Source of the DNA: Ambrosia x helenae
Taxonomy: Eukaryota > Streptophyta > Magnoliopsida > Asterales > Asteraceae
Assembly (NCBI GenBank): GCA_030844895.1
Contig: CM061231.1
Span: forward strand, 9,137,618 to 9,201,617
DNA: 64,000 nt
Direction: 5' to 3'
Under the pieces are notes generated by a model, which worked only from the letters and a program-made list of their open reading frames with translations, searched no databases and had not been told where the DNA came from. Shown one piece after another: positions 10,801 to 19,796 of this stretch (position 1 is the first letter of the stretch; each line of letters opens with the position of its first letter). The position numbers and the translations under genes are program-made.

Positions 10801-12609
10801 TTACAAATTTAGCATTCCAAGCATGGATACTAACTTCTGAAATGTTGATGTGTCAAGGGGTTTAGTGAAGATGTCAGCTATCTGATTAGCTGTTGCTACA
10901 TGCTTCACCTCAATCTTGCCTTGTTCATAGCAATCTCTTATGAAATGGTACCTGATCTCAATATGTTTAGTTTTTGAGAACTGTACCGGATTTTGAATGA
11001 TGCTAATGGCAGATTTGTTGTCTACAAACAAAGGTGTCTTGGTCTCTTTGATTCCATAATCAAGAAGTTGATATTGGAGCCATTGTATCTGTGATGTACA
11101 ACTTGCAGCTGCAATGTATTCAGCTTCAGCAGTTGAAGTTGCAACAGATGTTTGCTTCTTTGATTGCCATGACACTAGACAGTTACCCAGGAATTGACAA
11201 CCACCAGATGTTGACTTTCTTGTCATCTTACACCCTGCATAGTCACTATCTGAAAAAGCTGATAACTTGGTATTGCTTGAAGCAGGATACCAAATTCCCA
11301 GTGTTGGTGTTCCTTTCAGATATCTAAAAATTCTTTTGACTGCTATAAGGTGTGATTCCCTTGGTGCTGATTGATATCTAGCACAGACACATGTTGAGAA
11401 CATAATATCTGGTCTAGAAGCAGTTAAGTATAAAAGGGAACCTATCATGCATCTGTACATGGTTTGATCAACCTGTTTTCCTTGATCATCAGGTTCAACT
11501 TGTGTGATAGGTGTCATGGGAGTGGAACATGATTTACAGTCATTTAAAGAAAATTTGTTCAATAATTCTTTAACATATTTTGATTGATGTATAAAAGTTC
11601 CATTTGTTTGTTGTTTGATCTGCAGTCCTAGAAAGTACTGCAGTTCTCCCATGGTACTCATCTCAAATTTTGATTGCATGAGTTTCTTAAAATCATCACA
11701 CAATTTTGTGTTTGTTGAACCAAAGATGATATCATCAACATAAATTTGAACAAGTAAGACATGATTTCCAACATGTTTAATGAAAAGTGTTTTATCAATG
11801 GCACCTCTTGTAAAGTTATTTTTGAGTAAAAAGGTGGAGAGTGTATCATACCAGGCTCTTGGAGCCTGTTTGAGCCCATAAAGAGCTTTATCCAGTCTGT
11901 ACACCCACTCAGGATGAGAAGGATCCTCAAACCCAGGTGGCTGACAGACATACACCTCCTCTTTGATTTTTCCATACAAAAATGCACTTTTCACATCCAT
12001 TTGATAAACTTTAATTTTGTTGGAAATGGCATAGGCCAGAAATAACCTGATGGCCTCAAGCCTTGCAACTGGAGCAAAGGTTTCATCATAGTCAATTCCC
12101 TCTTCTTGAGAGTACCCTTGAACTACCAGTCTTGCCTTGTTCTTGATTATCATACCAGCTTCATCTTGTTTGTTCCTGAAAACCCATCTTGTACCAATTG
12201 GTTGCTTGTTTTGAGGTAAGGGACAGATTTCCCAGACCTGTTGCTTGTTGAACTGTAGTAGTTCATCTTGCATAGCCTGCACCCAATTATTGTCTTTGAG
12301 GGCTTCCTGGTACTTCTTTGGTTCCAACTGTGAAATAAAGGCTGAGAATAGGCAAAAGTTGGAGAGCTGGTTTCTGGTCAGAACACCTGTAGCTATATCA
12401 CCCATGATTTGATCAAGTGGATGATCTCTGTGTTCAATCAGTTGTTGTAAACCACTGACAGGTGTAGGTGGCTCTTGTTCTTCAAACAAACTACTGAGGT
12501 CTATGATATCTGGTTCAGCAGTTGCAGCTTCTTCAGTAGTTGCAGGTGCTGAAGCAGATGTTTGAGTTTGGCCTTCAGTATTTGTTTGATCAGAAGTTTG
12601 AAAAAACTT
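10801..12609 (-). CDS. pol: Copia pol, reverse transcriptase and RNase H part
   Basis: This frame continues pol after a one-base shift in the T6 run at 12601-12606; the Met codon at 12810 in this frame lies in the out-of-frame overlap and is not a real start. Numbered from that Met, the RT carries the catalytic Asp 272 in 'QMDVKSAFL' and the YVDD box at 357-360, preceded by 'LYGLKQAPRAWY' at 310-321. RNase H residues are visible in 'SDSDYAG' (about 521-523), 'AEAEY' (562) and 'VDNKS' (597). Length and order are typical for Copia. All catalytic residues are intact, so apart from the shift the enzyme looks functional. It ends at 10801 in 'LGMLNL'. Confidence 0.95.
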   Translation of the reverse strand, partial: KFFQTSDQTNTEGQTQTSASAPATTEEAATAEPDIIDLSSLFEEQEPPTPVSGLQQLIEHRDHPLDQIMGDIATGVLTRNQLSNFCLFSAFISQLEPKKYQEALKDNNWVQAMQDELLQFNKQQVWEICPLPQNKQPIGTRWVFRNKQDEAGMIIKNKARLVVQGYSQEEGIDYDETFAPVARLEAIRLFLAYAISNKIKVYQMDVKSAFLYGKIKEEVYVCQPPGFEDPSHPEWVYRLDKALYGLKQAPRAWYDTLSTFLLKNNFTRGAIDKTLFIKHVGNHVLLVQIYVDDIIFGSTNTKLCDDFKKLMQSKFEMSTMGELQYFLGLQIKQQTNGTFIHQSKYVKELLNKFSLNDCKSCSTPMTPITQVEPDDQGKQVDQTMYRCMIGSLLYLTASRPDIMFSTCVCARYQSAPRESHLIAVKRIFRYLKGTPTLGIWYPASSNTKLSAFSDSDYAGCKMTRKSTSGGCQFLGNCLVSWQSKKQTSVATSTAEAEYIAAASCTSQIQWLQYQLLDYGIKETKTPLFVDNKSAISIIQNPVQFSKTKHIEIRYHFIRDCYEQGKIEVKHVATANQIADIFTKPLDTSTFQKLVSMLGMLNL

Positions 12610-14125
12610 CTGATGATGTTGTAGTTGACTTAATGACTGTTTGAGGAGTCCATGGTGCAGGATCCTCATCTTCAAACCTTTGATCACCATAATAAGTAGG
12701 TTTGGAAGAAGTAACAGCCTTTTCAGGTCCAAAGTGAAAGTTGTCAAGGTCAAAGAGTTCAGCAGGATGTGCTGGAATAAGAGTGTGTTTTGACTCATTG
12801 AACTTGACATTCAATGTTTCTTCTACTATCCTGGTGTGAGAATTAAAAACCTTGTAGGCTTTTCTAGTTGAAGAGTAACCAAGAAAGTAACCTGAGTCAA
12901 CTTTGGCAGCAAACTTTGAAATAGATTCCTTGATGGTCAAGATGAAACATTGACACCCAAAAGCCCTGAAAAAGGAGATAAGGGGCTTCATGCCATGAAG
13001 AACTTCATAGGCAGTCTTGGAATGTCTCTTGACCACAAGAACTCTATTATGAACATAACATGCTGTGTTAACTGCTTCTGCCCAAAAGTACAATGGCAGT
13101 CCAGAATCAGCTAACATTGTTCTTGCTCCTTCTATCAATGTTCTGTTCTTCCTTTCTACTACACCATTTTGTTCAGGAGTTCTGGGAACACTGTATTGTC
13201 TAATAATCCCTTTAGACAAACAGAATTCATCCAGAGTTTTGTTCCTGAACTCTGTCCCATTGTCACTTCTAATGGTTTTGACAGATAGAGAATATTGTTT
13301 CTCTACTTGTAGAATGAAGAACTTGATGATTTTAGCAGCCTCATCCTTGGAAAATAAGAAGAATACCCATGTGAATCTTGAGTAGTCATCAATGATGACT
13401 AAGCAGTACTTCTTTTTACCAAGGCTCATAATCTTGACAGGTCCAAATAAGTCCATATGGAGTAGTTGAAGACATGCAGTTGTTTTTGATTCTTCAATAG
13501 ACTTATAGGAGGACTTATGCTGTTTTCCCTTTAAACAGGATACACAGTGTTCTTGACACTGGTATACTTTCAAAGGTAGACCTCTGACCAAGCCCATTTT
13601 TGTGACTTTATTTATGGTTTTAAAGTTTACATGGCCAAGTCTCCTGTGCCAGAGATCTGTTTCTGAAGTTGATGCCCTTGAGAAGAAACAGGCAGTGTTG
13701 TTCAATACTTTGTCTTTCTCAATGTCCACTGCATAGACATTGCCACATCTTTTGGCAATCAGCAAAGTATGATCTTCTATAATCTTCTCAATCAACTTCT
13801 GGCCTTCTGGTGAGATGATCTTGCAAGCTGTCTTTGTGAAAAAGGAAGAATATCCTTTATCACACATTTGTGACACGCTCAGCAAGTTGTATTCAAGATT
13901 TTCCACCAGATTGACCTTGTCAAACTGTATTTTGCCAGAGGAGACATTGCCATGTCCTAGCACATATCCCTTAGCATTGTTCCCAAAGGACACAGATCCT
14001 TCTCTTTGGCTGATAAAATTGTTTATCAGGTATCTGCATCCAGTCATGTGCATAGAGCCTCCACTATCAACATACCATATGCTGTTTAAGCCCCTGGAAA
14101 CTCTCTGCACATAAAAGCAAATTAG
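12590..14125 (-). CDS. pol: Copia pol, protease and integrase part
   Basis: Numbered from the codon at 14110, the aspartic protease has its DSG at 15-17, followed by the usual 'HMTG'. The integrase zinc finger shows H155, H160, C189 and C192. The core has D220, D283 and E319; the D-E spacing of 35 residues is the canonical DD35E pattern. The frame opens at 14125, four bases after gag's last sense codon, in the -1 frame relative to gag and without an ATG before the protease, so it must be reached by frameshift, splicing or cleavage of a fusion. It closes at 12590, 12-16 bases beyond the T6 run where pol should shift into the RT frame. Confidence 0.95.
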   Translation of the reverse strand, partial: LICFYVQRVSRGLNSIWYVDSGGSMHMTGCRYLINNFISQREGSVSFGNNAKGYVLGHGNVSSGKIQFDKVNLVENLEYNLLSVSQMCDKGYSSFFTKTACKIISPEGQKLIEKIIEDHTLLIAKRCGNVYAVDIEKDKVLNNTACFFSRASTSETDLWHRRLGHVNFKTINKVTKMGLVRGLPLKVYQCQEHCVSCLKGKQHKSSYKSIEESKTTACLQLLHMDLFGPVKIMSLGKKKYCLVIIDDYSRFTWVFFLFSKDEAAKIIKFFILQVEKQYSLSVKTIRSDNGTEFRNKTLDEFCLSKGIIRQYSVPRTPEQNGVVERKNRTLIEGARTMLADSGLPLYFWAEAVNTACYVHNRVLVVKRHSKTAYEVLHGMKPLISFFRAFGCQCFILTIKESISKFAAKVDSGYFLGYSSTRKAYKVFNSHTRIVEETLNVKFNESKHTLIPAHPAELFDLDNFHFGPEKAVTSSKPTYYGDQRFEDEDPAPWTPQTVIKSTTTSSEVFSNF

Positions 14126-16698
14126 TTAGATTTGGAAACCCAAGCCTGTTTGGCTTTGGGTTTGCTCTTGAGAACAGTTACAGTTTGTTCTTGACCAGGT
14201 TGAGAAATCCATGTCTTTTTGGCAATGGATTTTTCATGAAGAACCATGGTGGTATTCTTTTTAGGACCACCATCAACCTTGGTCATCAGTAGTTCTACCA
14301 TGTTCTTTAGATTTTGAATCTCAGCAGTTTGTGAAACTGCTGAAGATTCTGGTCTAACTACTGACAAGGAATTTTGAGAAAAAGATTTTGGTTGAGATTT
14401 TATCTTTTTCTGAGAAAAGGTGTTTTCAGGTTGTTGTTTCTTGGGTTTAAAGACTTTTTCATAATCATTTCTGATTTGATTTCCCACAACCTGTTGTTTA
14501 AATTTTTGATTGAACTGAATTCCTTTTCTGTATCTACAAAATTCAGTTTTGTGGTTGAACAGGCCACAAATTTCACATTCTTTTGCCTTAAGTTTTTGAT
14601 CAGAAGGCAAATTTCTGACAGTTGTGAAAAGATTTTGCTCATCAGTAGTTTTCAGGGTCTCAACTCCTGAAGTAGATGAAACTACTGATGGCTTGTTGTC
14701 AGTTTTTGTAAATACTTCTGAAGTACTTTCTTTAAAAATGCCAGGATTTCTGTTTAGAAAGTTTTCATGGAAAGATGTGCATTCTTTCCCTTCAGAAGTT
14801 TCATTTGAAACAATTCTTCTCCCATCTTCAGTAGTTTTGGGAGAAAAATCTGTTGGTGTTTCAACATGATGGTATCCTATGCCAAACTTAACATTTGAAG
14901 CACTTTGTTTGTTTAGCAGTAGTTGATACCCCCTACAAGATTCCACCCATTTTTCACAAGTGATCCTGGTGTCAGCAAGCTCTTGTCTGACATCTCCCAG
15001 GTCATTTAGCATCATTTTGATTTGTGCTTGGGTTTCAATAGCAGAGTCAGTTAATTTAGAAACCTCTTTAGTTTTAGCACACAGTTTTCTTTCTAAATCA
15101 CATTTTATCTGTGTGTATTTTCTTTCTAAATCATTGGCTTTGCCTTGTAGGTGCACGTTTGTCTCTCTTATGAGAGCAAAAGTTTCTTTGCAAGAGTTTG
15201 AACAAAGTTTTGTCAAAGATTCTTTTGATACCTGAGACAATGCAGATTTTGATGTACAGCCTTCAAATGCCATTAAGGCAAAGTTCTTTCTGCCATTGTC
15301 TGGTTCTCCCCAGTTGATGTCAAACACTTTGTTGTCTGCATCAGGATTACACTCTGTGGTGTCATAAGGGAGACTGCTCCAGTCAACATACCCCGAGGTA
15401 AAGAGACTTTGTTGAGGGGGTTGTTGAGGCTGTGGAGGAAGTTGAGCAGCTGGAAAGGGAGGGATTGATTGTTGGCTCTGCATCTGTTGAGCAGGCACTT
15501 GAACATATTGTACATGAGGCATATATTGCTGTTGAGGAGCTTGTGCCTGTACAAAATGAGCACTCCCTTGAGTTCCATTGTTCCTATTATAATTGGGGTT
15601 ATAGTTATTTCCAGATTGTGATTGGTTAAAGCTAGAGCTTCTACATTCTCTAGCAAAGTGTCCCAACTTCTGACACTTGTGACATCTCAGTTTAGATTTG
15701 TCAAAACCAATTTTTGTATTACTGGTCAATCCTGGAAATTTCCTTCCTGACCTTTTATAAAACTTGTTAGTTTTAATGCTTAGCATGGCCAGTTGGTGTA
15801 ATATGTCCATTTCTTCCAAGTCATCACTGCTAAAATTTTTCAAATCATCCATGATAAAACATAGATTATCAGCAGTTTGACTTTGGTCATTATTGTCATA
15901 ACCTGGGAAAGATCTTTCTGATGAGATCCCAGTGGTTATGTCAATATTGTCATAAGATCCATAGGAACAAGTTGGTGAATCTTGTCCCAAAAGTGCTGTA
16001 CTACCTGGTCGGTAGTCATCAGCAGTTTTACCAGAAGTTTGTAATTTCTTCTTTTGATCGATTTCTCTCTCAAAAGTAAGTAATCTCCCATGGAGTTTTG
16101 TAAGAGTGAGGGAGCTAAAATCTGGTGAGGATCTTAAGACAATGGAGTAAGTTTCCCATTTGTCAGGTAGAGACCTTAAAAATCTATGTAACATAGATAC
16201 TGTTGTATAGGTCTGACCATTTAACTTTAGCTCAGAGATTAATGAGGAGAATCTTTCAAATTGTTGTGTCAAAGTTTCCCCATTAATATAAGCAAATGTT
16301 TCATATTGTTGAGCCAAAATTTCTCTGGTGTTGGCAATCACCTCTTCAGTTCCTCCAAACTGTTCTTTAAGACAGTCCCAAAGTTCTTTGGCACTTTCAC
16401 AATGTAAAAGGCCAGAGTATATTTCATTTGGGAGAGCCATTGCCAACATAGAGAATGCCTTAGCATCTAGCTCAAGTTTTAGGAAATCCTCATCTGTATA
16501 GTCTTTGGGATCCTTAGGAATCCCTTCTTTAGTTTCAAGATTTATGTTTACTGGTTTGTGTGGACCATATATCACAGATCTCCAACAACCTGTGTTGGTT
16601 TGTGACAAGGTATGTGCCATTCTTTTCTGCCATATATTGTACTCATTTCTCACAAGCATGGCAGGTTTGGTGGCAGAACCAGTATTGTGTGGATCCAT
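14122..16698 (-). CDS. gag: Copia Gag, long form with two zinc knuckles
   Basis: This 858-residue structural protein packages the element RNA into virus-like particles. ATG at 16698 follows the primer site by about 150 bp. The N-terminal 260 residues form the usual Copia gag-polypeptide domain (for example 'LWDCLKEQFGG' near 106-116). A CX2CX4HX4C knuckle has C339, C342, H347 and C352; a second has C708, C711, H716 and C721. Between them lie a Gln/Pro-rich stretch (about 375-435) and a Lys/Glu-rich coiled-coil-like stretch (about 495-600). A long Gag with a coiled coil is a Sirevirus trait. No internal break was seen. It ends with TAA at 14124-14122. Confidence 0.93.
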   Translation of the reverse strand: MDPHNTGSATKPAMLVRNEYNIWQKRMAHTLSQTNTGCWRSVIYGPHKPVNINLETKEGIPKDPKDYTDEDFLKLELDAKAFSMLAMALPNEIYSGLLHCESAKELWDCLKEQFGGTEEVIANTREILAQQYETFAYINGETLTQQFERFSSLISELKLNGQTYTTVSMLHRFLRSLPDKWETYSIVLRSSPDFSSLTLTKLHGRLLTFEREIDQKKKLQTSGKTADDYRPGSTALLGQDSPTCSYGSYDNIDITTGISSERSFPGYDNNDQSQTADNLCFIMDDLKNFSSDDLEEMDILHQLAMLSIKTNKFYKRSGRKFPGLTSNTKIGFDKSKLRCHKCQKLGHFARECRSSSFNQSQSGNNYNPNYNRNNGTQGSAHFVQAQAPQQQYMPHVQYVQVPAQQMQSQQSIPPFPAAQLPPQPQQPPQQSLFTSGYVDWSSLPYDTTECNPDADNKVFDINWGEPDNGRKNFALMAFEGCTSKSALSQVSKESLTKLCSNSCKETFALIRETNVHLQGKANDLERKYTQIKCDLERKLCAKTKEVSKLTDSAIETQAQIKMMLNDLGDVRQELADTRITCEKWVESCRGYQLLLNKQSASNVKFGIGYHHVETPTDFSPKTTEDGRRIVSNETSEGKECTSFHENFLNRNPGIFKESTSEVFTKTDNKPSVVSSTSGVETLKTTDEQNLFTTVRNLPSDQKLKAKECEICGLFNHKTEFCRYRKGIQFNQKFKQQVVGNQIRNDYEKVFKPKKQQPENTFSQKKIKSQPKSFSQNSLSVVRPESSAVSQTAEIQNLKNMVELLMTKVDGGPKKNTTMVLHEKSIAKKTWISQPGQEQTVTVLKSKPKAKQAWVSKSN

Positions 16699-16845
16699 TT
16701 TTAAAGAGTATAGATTTGTCTGATGACTCTTTTAAGTGATGGATATTGATAAAAAGTGAACTTTTGATCTTTTTATTGAATATCAATAAGAGCTTTGTGT
16801 CTGATTCTCAATTTGTTAGATTGATATGTGATCAGATAAACCAAT

Positions 16846-16857
16846 GCTCTGATACCA
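16846..16857 (-). promoter_or_regulatory. Primer binding site (tRNA-iMet), Copia element
   Basis: The sense strand reads TGGTATCAGAGC two bases after the 5' LTR, complementary to the 3' end of initiator tRNA-Met, the usual primer for plant Copia elements. Confidence 0.95.
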
Positions 16858-16859
16858 AT

Positions 16860-17577
16860 TGTTGGATCAGTTTGCTCTTGTTTGCTAAGTAAGAACTTGC
16901 TATCTTGACACTTAAGTGTTTAGCAAGTCCTTGTAAATCAGATTATAAGCACAGCGGAATGTTATAAGTTAAAGCAACACTTTTTATGCAAAGGCAGAGT
17001 TATAACTCCCCCTTGATGTTTGAAACTAATAAATGACAAAGTATTTATTATGAATCTAAGTTGTAAATGAGAATTAGATACTTAGAGAGATTCACAATAA
17101 ATACAGAAATGGAATATAACAATGAGAGTGTTTGAAGGATTTTTCTGTTAAAAATCAATATCTAAAATAGAAGGTTGAAGCCTTCTATTTATAGACGATT
17201 ACATGCATGTATCTTGCCTGAAAAGCAAGCACAGAAACTCCAGTGACAAGTTGCACAAGTTGCAACATTGAAAGAAACAAATAAAGCTAAAAGTAATATT
17301 AAACAACAAACTACTGATGCAAAAAGGCGGTGGGAAATATCTTCTGCTAAGTGCTGATGAAGGACAACTACTGAAGAGTAGTTTTGTCTTCAGTACTTCT
17401 GAAGTGAACTTGTCTGGTTTGGACTTCAGAACTTCTGCAACTTCAGCACTTCTTCATATCTTCTAATCAGCAGTTTCTTGTCTTCTTTTCAGTACTTCTA
17501 TACTTAGCCAAAAATGACAGAAGTGAATTAGACTAAGGTTTACAAAAGTGGTTTCACCAATCCTCTTTGTCCTAACA
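16860..17577 (-). repeat. 5' LTR of the Copia element
   Basis: It is the 718-bp partner of the copy at 5921-6638; no difference was found by eye. A TATA-like CTATAAATAG lies on the minus strand near 17185-17194, within 'gaagccttctatttatagac'. Confidence 0.95.
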
Positions 17578-17582
17578 GGTCG

Positions 17583-18030
17583 AATGAATGACTTTGATCT
17601 TGGTTCGAATCCCCTACAGGTCGAACCAATATCCCTGTCTTCCCAAATTTCCAGTTTGTTCGTTTTAACGCGTTTTAACACATCCTAACACATGAACATG
17701 CAATCCTAACATATGTTAAGCATGTATAATCATGTATAATCATACAAACACCATTTAAACACGTATTTGTACATTATATAACATATATGGATCAATCTAT
17801 GTTTATCACTTAATTCAATTCATGTAATCCACCAATAACGGGACTCAAGACTCGTGTGTGCATGTAATAACCCCGATGATCCTCCAAATCATCGAATCCT
17901 AGACAATATGCAATGTAAATCAACTTCTGATAACTCAACTTACTCAGTTAAATGTAACGTATTCATGACTTGCTAAGGTAGACTGACTAGTTAATGAAAA
18001 GTTACTAACCTGAGTTTGTCGGGTGTCACA
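17583..18030 (-). mobile_element. Solo Ty3-type LTR, right part
   Basis: This completes the LTR begun at 3833. It opens with GGTCGAA and TTCGAAC words, the continuation of the motif cluster upstream of the TATA box, and closes with 'tcgggtgtcaca' followed by the ATATA target duplication at 18031-18035. The ends and TSD match the left part exactly. Confidence 0.88.
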
Positions 18031-18035
18031 ATATA

Positions 18036-18358
18036 CGTGGAGAATTTTGATTTTTCTTTATAATTTTAACGGTTATGAAGCTGTTACAACAATAACTAAC
18101 ACATTATTATCAGTAATTATCACCCGTTACCTCTACCCGTCATTATATGTTAAATTTTGTGACGATACATTTAGTATACAGTTAAATTTAAGTACTTAGG
18201 GAGGAAGGGTGTTTTCAGGTACGGTCAATCAGGTATCTTTACCCAAACCATTGGCAACAGTGTTCCTAATCTTATAGGAGTACCCGATTGACCTTATCCT
18301 ATAACGTATGTTCCTCCCTAAGTACTCATAGTTGACTTTGTATAAAATGTATCGCGGA

Positions 18359-18399
<41 letters not shown>

Positions 18400-18992
18400 A
18401 AGTGGAAATAAGCACTGATATAAAATGTTTACCTCAATTAATTTTTTTATGTCAATTTTTAAGGGTGTTGCTATTTACACCCTACTCGATTGCACCATAC
18501 TCTATAAACACATCTCAATAAATGCAATTCATCTTTAAATGCTAGCCAATAATACAAGATTCTCAATAAATGTTGTTATTGTTTAATTTTTATCCAATGT
18601 TTAATTATCACATTTTTAATCACTCAAATATTTTTTTTTTCAAAAAGTAATTAGTACAATTTATGTTATATATGTAACTTATAAATATAAATATATAATG
18701 TAATGATAATAAAAATAAACAAGAGTTGAGCGCTACAATTGAATTTTTAACTCATTTTATGTATTTTTGCCTTCGATACATGTTCAGATAATGAATTTTA
18801 CTCATTTCACCTTTACTTACCACAAATAAAATACAATCATATTAATTATTTAAATAGATATATCGTATTTTTGTATATTGATAAAAGTACCCTTTTTTTA
18901 AATTACTATCTTACAAAAGGATATTGCAATTTTCTACTTCAGTTTGCATTTTGTATCAAAATAAAATATTTAAACTTCAAAATCTTATATCT
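18036..18992. other. AT-rich spacer with (TA)n tract
   Basis: A (TA)n run lies at about 18365-18397. The sequences 18196-18230 and 18295-18325 contain an inverted pair around 'gtacttagggaggaa' and 'ttcctccctaagtac' with 'ggtcaatc' and 'gattgacc' further in, so a decayed small TIR element (about 18190-18330) is possible. No gene was found. Confidence 0.45.
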
Positions 18993-19001
18993 TTAATTAT
19001 A

Positions 19002-19509
19002 GGGAAAATCACGAAAATAACCCTTTGATCGGATGACTTGCGGGAATAGCACCCACTTGTAAGACTGAAGAACACGAAATCGCATTTGTAGCTGCCTATG
19101 TTTATTTTATTTTTATTTAGTCTGTAATGTTTATGTATTTGTTTTATCCTTTTTAATCGAATGACTAGTTTATTTAGAATTTTATTTAAGTTGACAATTA
19201 GTATTTTAAATAATAAAGTTATAAAGTTATAACATAAAATAAATAAAATTGAATCCGGCAGGTTTGAGACGTCTCTTCAAGGTCTGAGCCGTCATCGGAG
19301 ACGACTTGGTGGCACTGACACGTCACCGGTGACGCCTGACCCTCCTTGGGATCAAACAAAACCACGTGTTGGTCTTTTATTGGTTGCAAACCAAAAGCTC
19401 TCGGGAGACGCCTCAGACGCATTGGGAAACGTGAACCGACTCTCCAAAAAGACGGGAGGGGGCTATTCTCGTAATTCAGACGGTCAAATGGCTATTCTTG
19501 TGATTTCCC
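19002..19509. mobile_element. Mutator-like MITE with 9-bp TSD
   Basis: The 508-bp element starts GGGAAAATCACGAAAATA and its other end, reverse complemented, starts GGGAAATCACAAGAATAG; inverted similarity runs about 55 bp at roughly 70 percent. An exact 9-bp target duplication, TTAATTATA, lies at 18993-19001 and 19510-19518, which is diagnostic of the MULE superfamily. The interior is GC-richer (19250-19480) with CACGTG and GACGYSTS-like words; the 67- and 74-codon frames there have no recognisable motif. Confidence 0.88.
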
Positions 19510-19518
19510 TTAATTATA

Positions 19519-19791
19519 AGTTCTTTTTCATAATTGTAGCTATATTCACTTAAATATTTCAAGATTTCAATTTCAAATTTTTGTCCACACGCGTTTTGAT
19601 TTTAGGTTGCAAAATCAGTGTTGTTAGATATTTTTTTTTTGTAATATTCCTTTTTTCCTTTGTTTTGTATTAAAATTCGAATTTGTGGTTTTTTTCATAT
19701 ATATACTTTGGCTTCAATTTAATTAATTAATTTTATCATTTTGTTAATAAACTTTAGAATAATAATAAAAAAAACTTTAGAAACAAAAGGA
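19519..19791. other. AT-rich spacer
   Basis: Nothing recognised; it ends in the A-run used as target by the gag-only Ty3 element. Confidence 0.5.
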
Positions 19792-19796
19792 AAAAA

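Larger units (their letters stand above)
5921..17577 (-). mobile_element. Sirevirus-like Copia LTR retrotransposon with env-like 3' region
   Basis: An 11,657-bp element, minus strand: 5' LTR 16860-17577, primer site 16846-16857, gag, protease-integrase, RT-RNase H, an env-like region, polypurine tract 6639-6649, 3' LTR 5921-6638. The exact 5-bp target duplication GGTCG lies at 5916-5920 and 17578-17582. Both LTRs are 718 bp and no difference was found when reading them side by side, so insertion is very recent. The order protease-integrase-RT marks Copia; a long Gag with coiled coil plus extra ORFs after RNase H marks the Sirevirus (SIRE/Maximus) lineage. Three frame breaks, each at a homopolymer run, interrupt pol once and the 3' region twice. 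It sits in a solo LTR, close to that LTR's TATA box. Confidence 0.95.

Noticed and set aside
13065..14114. Plus frames of about 100 codons opposite Copia pol
   Set aside because: They are shadows of the conserved protease-integrase frame on the minus strand.
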